Shown: in pieces, positions 44,611 to 53,319 of the stretch | Layout of the letters: every line of letters starts with the position of its first letter | Numbering within the stretch: position 1 is the first letter of the stretch | Origin: Variovorax flavidus | GTDB taxonomy: Bacteria; Pseudomonadota; Gammaproteobacteria; Burkholderiales; Burkholderiaceae_C | NCBI RefSeq assembly: GCF_030317145.1 | Contig: NZ_JASZYE010000005.1 | Span: 1-64,000 of the forward strand | Length of the DNA stretch: 64,000 bases | Reading direction: 5' to 3' | Translations under genes and position numbers: made by a program | Notes under the pieces: generated by a model | Database searches by the model: none | What the model saw: the letters and a program-made list of their open reading frames with translations, nothing else | What the model was told of the DNA's origin: nothing

Positions 44611-44910
44611 GTTGATTCTTCTCCTTGAAGGATCAATCGTAGTTGGTTCTCACAGCACTGCATCATCAGTTCGGATGACTGGGCATCACGAGCCCTAACT
44701 TTCCTTATCTCACTATCCCAACCACCGTTCGCATAGAAGGACGCCGCAAAGCGGACATTGTTGAACGGCCCCTTCTAGCGATCTCAGTCGTTGGCGGACG
44801 CCGCGCCAAGGGCAGCAACTGCTGCATCGCTACCCTAACGAACATTCAGTTGCTCCCCTGGGGTTGCCTTGTTTTTGCCGAAACACTTCGACCCGGTTTT
44901 TGCGCTGCAT
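44611..44910. other. intergenic stretch without recognised genes
   Basis: About 300 bp upstream of the structured leader, with mixed base composition lower in GC than the flanks. I see no coding frame, tRNA or repeat in it. It lies between divergent genes and presumably holds the lipoprotein promoter. Confidence 0.5.
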
Positions 44911-44913
44911 CGC

Positions 44914-44919
44914 TATACT
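44914..44919 (+). promoter_or_regulatory. -10 element for the structured-leader transcript
   Basis: TATACT matches the -10 consensus at five of six positions and lies 8 bp before the first hairpin of the leader, so the RNA would begin essentially with that hairpin. No good -35 is seen at 16-18 bp. Confidence 0.45.
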
Positions 44920-44926
44920 CCGCACC

Positions 44927-45028
44927 GTCACGCAAGAAGGCGTGACCGGGGTTGGAAGCCCGAAAGCAGTTCTGCGATACAAGCCGCAGTCATCACGCAG
45001 TGGGTCTGCGGCGGTTTTGTCAAACCGC
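44927..45028 (+). promoter_or_regulatory. highly structured 5' leader (possible cis-regulatory RNA)
   Basis: Hairpin 1 is GTCACGC-N6-GCGTGAC (44927-44946). A middle zone has four complementary pentamers, CTGCG (44972), CGCAG (44985), CGCAG (44996) and CTGCG (45006), which can pair in mutually exclusive ways. The last hairpin, GCGGTTT-TGTC-AAACCGC (45011-45028), ends 14 bp before the start codon at 45043 and right beside the ribosome site TGGAGA. This density of structure is not seen elsewhere in the window. The RNA family is not identified. Confidence 0.6.
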
Positions 45029-45042
45029 TTTGGAGACCCTTC

Positions 45043-45360
45043 ATGGCTCACTCTACTTCCACACCCGCGCCTTCCCCGACTTCTCCGTCTAACGGCAAAA
45101 GCGCACCTCAATCAACACCAGGCGATTTCGCCGCCCTTTGCAAGCAGGCCGAGGCAGACCTCAGAGCCTTAAGCGACGCGAATCGCGCCGTCGCATGCGT
45201 CAACAACCTTGTGAGTCTCGTGAAGACGTCGCACCACGACGAATTCCTCGCTAACTCGTCCGGCCTGCACGTACTGGCAACGCTGCTCTGCACGGAAACC
45301 GAACGTCGGATGGAGATCGCTCTGGCGTCTTCCGCATTGCTGCAAGCGTCAACACGTTAA
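45043..45360 (+). CDS. 105-residue protein of unknown function downstream of a structured leader
   Basis: The protein has a low-complexity Ser/Thr/Pro N-terminus (residues 1-28) and a helical Ala/Leu-rich C-terminal part (DFAALCKQAEADLRALSDANRAV... then LHVLATLLCTETERRMEIAL). ATG at 45043 is preceded by TGGAGACCCTTC. There is no signal peptide or membrane helix. The organisation (disordered head, helical tail, structured leader, dedicated terminator) recalls small orphan regulator or toxin-like genes, but I cannot assign a family. Confidence 0.6.
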   Translation: MAHSTSTPAPSPTSPSNGKSAPQSTPGDFAALCKQAEADLRALSDANRAVACVNNLVSLVKTSHHDEFLANSSGLHVLATLLCTETERRMEIALASSALLQASTR

Positions 45361-45368
45361 AGCCAACA

Positions 45369-45394
45369 CCGACGCCTGCACCATCAGGCGTCGG
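45369..45394. terminator. hairpin terminator, possibly bidirectional
   Basis: CCGACGCCTG-CACCAT-CAGGCGTCGG is a perfect 10-bp stem with a 6-nt loop, 8 bp after the stop of the 105-residue protein gene and 19 bp before the end of the convergent efflux operon. It is followed by TCGTTGTTCG, a moderate T-rich tail. It can serve both converging transcripts. Confidence 0.75.
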
Positions 45395-45412
45395 TCGTTG
45401 TTCGACATTTGA

Positions 45413-46828
45413 CTAGGGCCCGGCGAACCCGCCCCCCAGCGCCACATACAGCGACACCCCGTTCTGCAACGCAGTCGCGCGCAGCTGAATCAACTGCTGC
45501 TCTGCAGAAAAGAGATTCCGCCGCGCATCCACCACTTCCAGATAGATCGAGATCCCGTTCTCATAGCGCAACTCCGCCACCTCGGCGAGCCGCCGCTGCG
45601 CCAGCACCGCCACCTCCTGCGCCGCGATCTGTTCCTGATACCGCCGCCGCCCGATCAAGGCTTCAGACACTTCACTGAATGCAGTCTGCACGGTGCGCTG
45701 GTAGAGCGCCACAAGTTCATCGCGCCGAGCCTGCGCCACCTCGAGCTGCGCCTGACGCTGCCCTCCATCAAAGATCGGCAGGCTGACCAATCCGCCAACC
45801 GACCACGCTTGGTTGCTGCTCTTGAACAGATCCCCCAGTTCCGCCGACGCGAACCCCAAATTACCAGTCAACGCGATGCGCGGAAAGAACGCCGCCCGCG
45901 CCGCGCCGATATCCGCATTGGCAGCACGCAGTTGCTGCTCAGCCTGCAGCACATCCGGCCGATTGACCAGCAAGGCCGACGGCAGCCCCGCATCCAGTTC
46001 CCCGAACTGCCCCGGATCCTCGATGGCACGCGTTGGCGGCAATGGCCCTTCCACCGGCTTGCCGACCAGCACCAGCAGTTGGCTCCGCCGCTGCTCGGTC
46101 GTCCGTTGAAGCTCCGCCAGTTGCGTCTGCGCCTGCGTCACGAGGATCGCCGCCTGGTCGTAGTCGACGGTGGAAGTCACGCCAGCATCGAGGCGCAGCT
46201 TCGCGATCTCCAGCGCATAGCGGCGCGCGGCGACGGTGTGCAGGGCCAGGTCGACGCCCTCCTCCCCCGCGCGAATGCTGTAGTAGTTCGCGGCCACATT
46301 GCCGATCAGCGAGAGGCGGAAGGCGCGCTCACCCTCCACCGTCGCCAGATAGCGCCGGCGCGCGGCTTCGCTGAGGTTGCTCACGCGGCCCCAGAAGTCC
46401 AGTTCGTACGACGCCATCGCGGCCTGCACGTTGTACTGGTTGAAGATGACCGAGGCGCTGGTGTTAGCCAGTTCCGGATCGATCGTGCTCAGCGGCGCCT
46501 GCGTGCGCGATGCGCCGGCATTGGCGTTCACCTGCGGCAGCCGCGCCGCGTCCTGGATGCGGTATTGCGCACGCGCCTGCTCGATGCGGGCCACCGACGC
46601 GACGAGGTCGCGGTTGTTGGCAAGCGCCTCTGCGATCAGGAAGCGAAGCTGCGGGTCGCCGAAGAAACTCTGCCAACCGATCTCGGTCGCGAGCCGGCTG
46701 CCGCCCGGATCGGCCGCGTCGAAGACTTCGGCAACCGGCACATCAGGCTGGCGATAGGTCGGCGCGTGGTTGCATGCCGCCAGCGCGCAGCAGGCGGCGA
46801 CGCACAGTGCGATCGACTCACGCCTCAC
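45413..46828 (-). CDS. RND efflux outer-membrane lipoprotein (OprM/NodT family)
   Basis: The 471-residue protein has a lipobox (ALAAC), then the NodT/OprM pattern of two repeated outer-membrane factor units with long helical hairpins (QIEQARAQYRIQDAARLPQVNANAG..., RPDVLQAEQQLRAANADIGAARAAFFPRIALTG). The GTG start at 46828 has GAGGAGG upstream and overlaps the pump gene's stop; a longer start at 46888 gives no signal peptide. It forms the trimeric exit duct for the pump encoded upstream. Confidence 0.92.
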   Translation of the reverse strand: MRRESIALCVAACCALAACNHAPTYRQPDVPVAEVFDAADPGGSRLATEIGWQSFFGDPQLRFLIAEALANNRDLVASVARIEQARAQYRIQDAARLPQVNANAGASRTQAPLSTIDPELANTSASVIFNQYNVQAAMASYELDFWGRVSNLSEAARRRYLATVEGERAFRLSLIGNVAANYYSIRAGEEGVDLALHTVAARRYALEIAKLRLDAGVTSTVDYDQAAILVTQAQTQLAELQRTTEQRRSQLLVLVGKPVEGPLPPTRAIEDPGQFGELDAGLPSALLVNRPDVLQAEQQLRAANADIGAARAAFFPRIALTGNLGFASAELGDLFKSSNQAWSVGGLVSLPIFDGGQRQAQLEVAQARRDELVALYQRTVQTAFSEVSEALIGRRRYQEQIAAQEVAVLAQRRLAEVAELRYENGISIYLEVVDARRNLFSAEQQLIQLRATALQNGVSLYVALGGGFAGP

Positions 46829-49800
46829 CCGAGCCTCCTCGCGGTTCACCGCTCGTCGCCCGCAGCGCCAGTTCATCCGCCTCTTCACTGTGCTTCTTCT
46901 CGCGGCTCAGCCACTTGCGCGCGGCCACGTAGAACAGGGGCGTGAAGAAGATGCCGAAGAAGGTCGCCGTCAGCATGCTCCCCATGACGCCGGTGCCCAC
47001 CGCCTGCCGGCTCGCCGCGCCTGCACCGGTGGCGAGGACCAGCGGCATCATCCCCAGCACGAAGGTGACGCTGGTCATCAGGATCGGGCGAAGCCGTTGC
47101 TGCGCACCATGCTTCGCAGCCGTCGCCGCATCCTTGCCCTCGCTCTCTTCCTTGATCGCGAACTCGACGATCAGGATCGCGTTCTTGGCGGCGAGGCCGA
47201 TGATGGTGATCAGGCCGATGTTGAAGTACACGTCGGCCGATAGCCCGCGCGCCATCGTCAGCAGCACTGCGCCGGCCACGCCGAAGGGGATGATGAGCAG
47301 CACCGCCACCGGGATGGCCCAGCTCTCGTAGAGCGCCGACAGCAGCAGGAAGACCACGACCAGCGAAAGCCCCAGCAGCAGCGGGATCTGCCCACCGGCC
47401 TGCCGCTCCTCGAAGGCCGTGCCGGTCCATTCGTAGGCGAGGCTTCCTGTCAGCACGCGCTTGGCGATGCGCTCCATCTCCACGAGGGCTGCGCCACTCG
47501 ACTGTCCGGCAGCGGCCTGTCCCGACAGGGTGGCCGACGGGAAGCCGTTGTAGCGTTCGAGCTGCTGCGGCCCGGAGATCCAGCGCACGCGCGTGAAGGC
47601 CGAGAAGGGCACGGACTCGTTCTGGTTGTTGCGCAGCCTCAGTGCGAGTACGTCCTCCGGGCGCATGCGCTGCGCGGCGTCGGCCTGGATGAACACGCGC
47701 AGCACATTGCCTTCAAAGACGAAGTCGTTCACGTAGTTGGACCCGAAGCTCAACGACAGCGCCTGATTCACCTGCCCGATCTGCAGGCCCAGCGCGCGCG
47801 CCTTGATGCGATCGATGTCGACATAGAGCTGCGGTGCGGGTGGCAGCCCTTCCGCGCGCACGCCGGCCAGGATGGGACTGGCAGCCGCCTCCGCCATCAT
47901 CTGCTGGGTCGCCTGCTGCAGGGCCGCACCGCCGATGCCGCTGCGATCCTGGATCTTCATCGTGAAGCCGGTGGCATTGCCCAGCGACGGAATCGCGGGT
48001 GGGTCGAGCGCAAAGATCAGCGCCTCGGGGATATTCCGGAATGCCGCGTTGCTGCGCTGGACCAATGCGCTCGCGCTGTTCTCGCTGCCGCTCCGTTCCC
48101 CCCACGGCTTCAGGTCGACGAAAGACAGCGCGGCCGACTGCCCTTGGCCGAAGAAGCTGAATCCCGTCACCGTCGCGACGTTGCGCACCTGCGGCTGCTG
48201 CTCCAGGAAGGCCTCGACCTGGTTGACCGCATGCTGCGTGCGAGCCGTCGTCGAGCCCGGTGCGCCGGTGTAAGTCACGAAGATGTGGCCCTGGTCCTCG
48301 GTCGGCAGAAAGCCGCCGGGCAGCCGCGCGAAGAGCCAGGCCGTCACCACGCAGGCCACGACGAAGACCAGCAGCCAGCGAAAGGGCTTGGCGATCATCC
48401 CGTCGACGCCACGGATGTACTTCGACGTGCCCGCATCCAGTCCCGCGTTGAAGCCGCCGAAGACGCGACTCAGCATGCGCGCGGCGGCACCCGGCTTGCG
48501 GCTCTCGGCCTCGCGCGCAAGCGTGGAATCGTCCTTGAGCAGCGCCGCGCACAAGGCCGCACCGAGCGTCAGCGCGAGCACCGTCGACAGGAAGATCGAC
48601 ACCGTCAAGGTCACCGAGAACTGCCGGTAGATGCCGCCCGTGGAGCCCGGAAAGAACGCCATCGGGATGAACACCGCGACCAGCACCAGCGTGCTGGCGA
48701 TGACGGCGCCCGAGATCTGCCCCATGGCCTTGACCGTCGCCTGCCTGGCGTTGAGACCCTCCTCGCGCATGACCCGCTCCACGTTCTCCACGACCACGAT
48801 GGCGTCGTCGTTCAGGATGCCGATCGCGACCACCATGCCGAACAGCGACAGCAGGTTGATCGACATGCCGAACAGTTGCAGGCCCACGCAGGTGCCGATC
48901 AGTGCCACCGGAACGATCAAGGTGGGAATCAGCGTGGCACGCCAGCTTTGCAGGAAGAGGAACACCACCACGGTGACCAGCAGCAGCGCCTCGACCATGG
49001 TGCGCACCACGCTATTGACCGAGGTGTTGATGAAGGGCGTGGTGTCGAAGGGCACGCTCCAGGTCATGCCCTGCGGGAAGGTCGGCTGCAGCTCGGTCAT
49101 GCGCCGGCGCACTTCGGAAGCCACGGCCAGCGCATTGGCGCCGCTGGCGAGCTGGATGGTCATGCCGGCGGCTTCCCTGCCGTTGACGGTGAAGCCGAAG
49201 CCGTAGCTGTCATTGCCCAGCTCGACCCTTGCGACGTCACCGAGCCGGACCGTGGAGCCGTCCGGGTTGGCGCGCACGATGATCTCGCGGAACTGCTCGG
49301 GCGTGGAGAAGCGGCTCTGCGTCACGATCTGGGCGTTGAACTCCGTCCCGCCCGCGACGGGCTGGTCACCCAGCCCGCCGCTTGCGGTCTGGCTGTTCTG
49401 CTCCTGCACCGCGGCGAGCACTTCGCTCGCGGACAGGCCGAAGCCACCGAGCTTGTCGCGGTCGAGCCAGATCCGCATCGCGAAGGACGAGCCGAAGAGC
49501 TGCACGTCGCCCACGCCTGCGATGCGCCGCAGCTCGTTGACGATGTTGTTCGACGCAAAGTTGCCGATCGCCGTCACATCCGACGCGCCGCCCGTGGACT
49601 GCAGCGCGATCAGCATGAGAAAGCCCGACGAGGCCTTGGTGACGGTGATGCCCAGCTGGCGCACCTGCAGCGGCAGCCGCGGCTCGACGCGGCTCAGGCG
49701 GTCCTGCACCTGCGTTCGCGCGATGTCGAGGTTGGTTCCGGGCTTGAGCGTGACGGTGATCTGCGCGGTGCCGTTCGAGCGGCTGATCGCGGACATGTAG

Positions 49801-50027
49801 AGGAAGTTCTCGATCCCGTTCATCTCGTCTTCGATGATCGAGGTGACGGTGCGGTCGAGCGTCTGGGCGTCCGCGCCGCTGTAGACGGCCTGCACGTTGA
49901 GCGAAGGCGGCGCGACGTCCGGGTACTGCTCGACGGGAAGGAGCAGCACCGCGATGACCCCGAACAGCACCATGAACAACGCGATCACCCAGGCGAACAC
50001 CGGGCGATAGACGAAGAAGCGATCCAT
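46818..50027 (-). CDS. RND multidrug efflux pump, HAE1 family (AcrB/MexB-like)
   Basis: The 1069-residue inner-membrane protein shows the RND plan of twelve helices and two large periplasmic loops. It has the helix-4 proton-relay acidic pair in GILNDDAIVVVENVERVM, the helix-10 lysine in GLAAKNAILIVEFA and the FFGIFFTPLFYV end. The start MDRFFVYRPVFAWVIALFMVLFG at 50027 is standard. It exports hydrophobic drugs, solvents or metabolites by proton antiport. Which compounds is not deducible. Confidence 0.96.
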   Translation of the reverse strand: MDRFFVYRPVFAWVIALFMVLFGVIAVLLLPVEQYPDVAPPSLNVQAVYSGADAQTLDRTVTSIIEDEMNGIENFLYMSAISRSNGTAQITVTLKPGTNLDIARTQVQDRLSRVEPRLPLQVRQLGITVTKASSGFLMLIALQSTGGASDVTAIGNFASNNIVNELRRIAGVGDVQLFGSSFAMRIWLDRDKLGGFGLSASEVLAAVQEQNSQTASGGLGDQPVAGGTEFNAQIVTQSRFSTPEQFREIIVRANPDGSTVRLGDVARVELGNDSYGFGFTVNGREAAGMTIQLASGANALAVASEVRRRMTELQPTFPQGMTWSVPFDTTPFINTSVNSVVRTMVEALLLVTVVVFLFLQSWRATLIPTLIVPVALIGTCVGLQLFGMSINLLSLFGMVVAIGILNDDAIVVVENVERVMREEGLNARQATVKAMGQISGAVIASTLVLVAVFIPMAFFPGSTGGIYRQFSVTLTVSIFLSTVLALTLGAALCAALLKDDSTLAREAESRKPGAAARMLSRVFGGFNAGLDAGTSKYIRGVDGMIAKPFRWLLVFVVACVVTAWLFARLPGGFLPTEDQGHIFVTYTGAPGSTTARTQHAVNQVEAFLEQQPQVRNVATVTGFSFFGQGQSAALSFVDLKPWGERSGSENSASALVQRSNAAFRNIPEALIFALDPPAIPSLGNATGFTMKIQDRSGIGGAALQQATQQMMAEAAASPILAGVRAEGLPPAPQLYVDIDRIKARALGLQIGQVNQALSLSFGSNYVNDFVFEGNVLRVFIQADAAQRMRPEDVLALRLRNNQNESVPFSAFTRVRWISGPQQLERYNGFPSATLSGQAAAGQSSGAALVEMERIAKRVLTGSLAYEWTGTAFEERQAGGQIPLLLGLSLVVVFLLLSALYESWAIPVAVLLIIPFGVAGAVLLTMARGLSADVYFNIGLITIIGLAAKNAILIVEFAIKEESEGKDAATAAKHGAQQRLRPILMTSVTFVLGMMPLVLATGAGAASRQAVGTGVMGSMLTATFFGIFFTPLFYVAARKWLSREKKHSEEADELALRATSGEPRGGSGEA

Positions 50028-50041
50028 GGATTGGCGTTCGC

Positions 50042-51205
50042 TCAGCGTGCCGTTGGAAGGGATGCCGGCGCGGGCTGCGCGGTCACCTTCTGCCCCGGGC
50101 GGACCTTGTGCCAGCCATCGACGATGACCTGCTCGCCCGGCTGGAGGCCGTCGAGGACAACCCACTCGCCAGCCTCCTGCCCGCCCACCGTGATGTTGCG
50201 ACGGACGACCGTGCCGTCGGGCGCGACGAGCGCCACGCTGGCGGAACTGGCGTCGATCTGCACAGCGCGCTCGGGCACGCGCATGCCCGTCTTGTGCACG
50301 CCAGCGACGATGCGCCCCCGCACGAACTGGCCCGGCAGCAGGGTGCGCGATGCATTCGGGAACTGTGCGCGGATGGTCTGCGTACCGGTGGAGGGATCGA
50401 CCGCGAGATCCGCGAAATCGAGATAGCCCGGCTCGCCGAACTCCTGTCCGTTCGCCAGGATCAGCCGCACCTCGACATGCGCCATGTCGGGCACCTTGAG
50501 CGTGCCGGCACGCACCTGCTGCTCGAAGTCGAGGATGGCGGTGTTGGACTGCGTGAAGACGGCACTGATCGGCTGCAGCTGGTTGACCTGCGTCATCAGC
50601 GTCGCCGCGCTGGCGCTGACCAGTGCGCCTTCGGTGACCTGGGCGCGGCCCACGCGACCGGCGATGGGCGCACGCACGGTGCTGCGCTCGAAGCGCAATT
50701 GGGCGCGGGTCACTTCGGCGCGCGCATCGCTCACGTTGGCCTCCGCCTGCCGCAGTGCGGTCTCCGCCGCTTCGAACTCCTGCGCACTCACGGCTTGCCG
50801 GCTGACCAGCGGCCTGAAGCGCGAGACGATGGACGCCGCATTGGAGCGGGCCGCCTCCGCCCGGCTCAACGAAGCCTTGGCCTGCTGCAGCAGGGCGCTG
50901 TAGTCGCGCGGGTCGATCAGGAACAGGGGTGCTCCCGCCTGCACGTCAGTGCCCTCCTGGTACAGCCGGCGCTCGACGATGCCGTCGACGCGGGCCCGCA
51001 CTTCTGCTGTCCGGACGGGCTCGATCCGGCCGGGGAGCTCGACGGTATTGGAAACAGGGGCCGCCTCGACCTTGACCACCAGAACGGTCGTCGGCGGTGC
51101 GGCCGCCATCGGCGCGGATTGATCGTTGTTGCCGCAGGCTGCGCATGCGAGCGCAAGCAACTGGACGGCAATCAGTGCAGGGCGTCTGGCTGATCGATGC
51201 GGCAA
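50042..51205 (-). CDS. RND efflux periplasmic adaptor lipoprotein (MexA/AcrA family)
   Basis: The 387-residue adaptor has a lipoprotein-like signal (ALACAAC), barrel-sandwich halves around VRARVDGIVERRLYQEGTDVQAGAPLFLID and RAPIAGRVGRAQVTEGALV, and a helical hairpin between them. Membrane-proximal beta domains follow. No ATG or GTG start fits; the TTG at 51205, with AAGGA seven bases upstream, gives the right N-terminus, so a TTG start is proposed. It is the first gene of the adaptor-pump-duct operon, 14 bp before the pump start. Confidence 0.88.
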   Translation of the reverse strand: MPHRSARRPALIAVQLLALACAACGNNDQSAPMAAAPPTTVLVVKVEAAPVSNTVELPGRIEPVRTAEVRARVDGIVERRLYQEGTDVQAGAPLFLIDPRDYSALLQQAKASLSRAEAARSNAASIVSRFRPLVSRQAVSAQEFEAAETALRQAEANVSDARAEVTRAQLRFERSTVRAPIAGRVGRAQVTEGALVSASAATLMTQVNQLQPISAVFTQSNTAILDFEQQVRAGTLKVPDMAHVEVRLILANGQEFGEPGYLDFADLAVDPSTGTQTIRAQFPNASRTLLPGQFVRGRIVAGVHKTGMRVPERAVQIDASSASVALVAPDGTVVRRNITVGGQEAGEWVVLDGLQPGEQVIVDGWHKVRPGQKVTAQPAPASLPTAR

Positions 51206-51362
51206 TCGGGATTCCTTGAAAACGGGATTCTTCGCACGCGGACGCTCAACAGAATAATCAAATTCGTCTGACGCTGCGAGGTCAGTCTGGCGCAACCCGG
51301 ACCGCTGGCGCAACCGGCGAGAAGGGCATAGGATGCGAACCCTTCTCGATCGGGGGTGAGAC

Positions 51363-52598
51363 ATGGCGCAAGAAGAATTCGATCTGAATCCGAATGCCGC
51401 AATGCAACGCCGCAAGCTGATCTGCGGCGTCGGCGCGACCTTGGGGGCCGCCATGCTGGTCCCGCGGGGCGTGCAGGCACAGGCTGCCAAGGCCACGCCG
51501 GTCGGCCCTCCCAGCACGATCACGCAGCCGCCACGCGACTTCAGCCACCGTGGGGCGCCAACCACCTACTTCACGGACCCGGATGTGTTGACGGTCGACC
51601 CGGCCTTCGACGGCCTGCGTCAGCCCAATGCCCCGATCCAGAGGCTCTGGACTGGCGCCTTGTGGTCCGAAGGGCCGGCATGGAACTCCGTGGGCCGGTT
51701 CCTCGTGTGGAGCGACATCCCGAACAACCGCCAGCTTCGCTGGAGCGAGGACGACGGGCACGTCAGCGTGTTCCGCTCGCCCTCCAACAACAGCAATGGC
51801 AACTCGTTCGACTTCCAGGGGCGGCAGCTCTCGTGCGAGCACGTCACGCGACGAGTCGTGCGCTACGAACTGGATGGCTCGGTGACGATCCTCGCCTCGA
51901 GCTTCAACGGCAAGCGGCTCAACTCGCCCAACGACATCGTTTCCCACCCCGACGGAAGCTACTGGTTTACCGATCCGCCCTATGGCGCCCAACTCTATGA
52001 GGGCACGGTCGACGCCGCCGGTGGGCCAGGCAACAAGGAGGGGCGCCTGAACCCCCGGCTGGGGCAGCCGCCGGAGCTCGGCTCCTACAAGCGCGAGTTG
52101 CCGACCGCGGTCTATCGGCTGGACAAGAGCGGCACGCTCACGCAGGTGGCCGGCGAGGACCTCGTGCCTGACCCCAACGGCCTGTGCTTCTCGCCCGATT
52201 TCAAGAAGCTCTACATCGTCAGCACCGGCCAGGGGCCCGGCGACACCATTCCCGGTGGCAAGGGCGACATGTATGTGTTCGACGTCGGGGCGGACAACAA
52301 GCTCAGCGGCGGCAAGCTGTTCCACAACTTCATGATCGACGGCGTGAAATGCGGTCCCGACGGCGTTCGGGCCGACGTGGACGGCAACCTCTGGTGCTCC
52401 AGCAACGCCGGCCGCAACGTGGGCTACAGCGGCGTGACGGTGTGGACGCCGCAAGCCAAGCTCCTCGGTCGCATCCGCCTGCCCGAGGTCTGCGGCAATG
52501 TCTGCTTCGGCGGGCCCAAGCGCAACCGCCTCTTCATGGCGGCCAGCCAATCGCTGTACGCCGTCTACACGGCGACCCAGGGAGCGGCGCCGGCTTGA
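51363..52598 (+). CDS. SMP-30/gluconolactonase family protein, exported
   Basis: The 411-residue protein has an N-terminal hydrophobic signal with RRKLICGVGATLGAAMLVPRGVQAQA (a Tat-like double Arg). A six-bladed propeller follows with LWSEGPAWNSVGRFLVWSDIPNNR, LNSPNDIVSHPDGSYWFTDPPYG, PNGLCFSPDFKKLYI and DGVRADVDGNLW. The acidic and Asn metal ligands typical of SMP-30 lactonases are present. It would hydrolyse sugar lactones in the periplasm. It is divergent from the efflux operon, with about 157 bp between starts. Confidence 0.9.
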   Translation: MAQEEFDLNPNAAMQRRKLICGVGATLGAAMLVPRGVQAQAAKATPVGPPSTITQPPRDFSHRGAPTTYFTDPDVLTVDPAFDGLRQPNAPIQRLWTGALWSEGPAWNSVGRFLVWSDIPNNRQLRWSEDDGHVSVFRSPSNNSNGNSFDFQGRQLSCEHVTRRVVRYELDGSVTILASSFNGKRLNSPNDIVSHPDGSYWFTDPPYGAQLYEGTVDAAGGPGNKEGRLNPRLGQPPELGSYKRELPTAVYRLDKSGTLTQVAGEDLVPDPNGLCFSPDFKKLYIVSTGQGPGDTIPGGKGDMYVFDVGADNKLSGGKLFHNFMIDGVKCGPDGVRADVDGNLWCSSNAGRNVGYSGVTVWTPQAKLLGRIRLPEVCGNVCFGGPKRNRLFMAASQSLYAVYTATQGAAPA

Positions 52599-52621
52599 GG
52601 CTGGCAGTGCCGGAGTTGCCA

Positions 52622-52939
52622 ATGCCGCTTTCGAAATCGAAGTCCTGCCTGCTCGCCGTCCTGCTTTCCGTGCCGCTCTCGGCACTTGCCCTCAGCACAT
52701 CGACGACACGCGCGCTCAACGTGCGCGGCGGGCCTGACCGGTCGTTCGAGGTGGTGGCCGTTCTTCCTGCGCGGACTTCCGTTCGGGTGAACGGCTGCAT
52801 CAGCAACTGGCGCTGGTGCCGCATCGACTCGAGGCGTCACCGCGGATGGGTCGATTCCAGGTATTTGCAGCACTCCGTTCGCGGCCGCGTGCCGATCATC
52901 AACGACCGGCGTTGGTCGCACTCCCGCCCTGCGGGCTGA
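52622..52939 (+). CDS. secreted SH3-domain protein
   Basis: The 105-residue protein has a signal peptide (about residues 1-23) followed by a bacterial SH3 (SH3b) domain: RALNVRGGPDRSFEVVAVLPARTSVRVNGCISNWRWCRI...RGWVDSRYL. Two cysteines lie in the SH3 core. Such domains often bind cell-wall peptides. The ATG at 52622 follows GGAG. It begins 23 bp after the gluconolactonase-like gene, so may be co-transcribed. Confidence 0.82.
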   Translation: MPLSKSKSCLLAVLLSVPLSALALSTSTTRALNVRGGPDRSFEVVAVLPARTSVRVNGCISNWRWCRIDSRRHRGWVDSRYLQHSVRGRVPIINDRRWSHSRPAG

Positions 52940-52945
52940 TCGCTG

Positions 52946-53179
52946 TCAGGGCCTGCGCACGACCGCTGCGCCATTGGGGCCGACGCACCCGGCGCGATAG
53001 ACACCCCTGGCGCAGGTGACCGGCGGCGGCGGCGGTTTCCTGACCGCGACCGCACCGTTGGGGCCGGCACAACCGGCGCGGTAGACGCCTTTGGCGCACG
53101 CCACCGCGGAGGCGGTCGAAGGCGCCAGCGCCAGGAATCCCAATGCTGCGGTCGCAGCGAGTACATATCGATTCTTCAC
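52946..53179 (-). CDS. small secreted protein with duplicated Cys-containing repeat
   Basis: The 77-residue product has a signal peptide (cleavage near ASAVA, about residue 24). Two near-identical units follow, CAKGVYRAGCAGPNGAVAVRKP and CARGVYRAGCVGPNGAAVVRRP, joined by a proline run. Each has two cysteines spaced eight apart and a C-terminal basic patch. The GTG start at 53179 follows AGGAGCATGCC. The mature form is only about 50 residues. No function recognised; similar small repeats occur in Burkholderiales. Confidence 0.7.
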   Translation of the reverse strand: MKNRYVLAATAALGFLALAPSTASAVACAKGVYRAGCAGPNGAVAVRKPPPPPVTCARGVYRAGCVGPNGAAVVRRP

Positions 53180-53319
53180 GGCATGCTCCTGAAGAGGGAT
53201 CGTGGTGATCCGGGAGAAGGATGGGGCAAGGCGCGGGCAGGCGCAAGCAATCTTTGTCGGGAATGTCCGCAGTCGGCGCTCCACCCGTCGCACTTCGGTG
53301 GAGAGACAATGGCCGCACC

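Noticed and set aside
44864..45172. Plus-strand frame through the structured leader into the small gene
   Set aside because: Starts before the predicted transcription start and lacks a ribosome site; the frame beginning at 45043 has both a site and a plausible product.
48144..50426. 760-codon plus-strand frame opposite the RND pump and adaptor
   Set aside because: Shadow of the strongly conserved RND genes; no ribosome site or recognisable domain.
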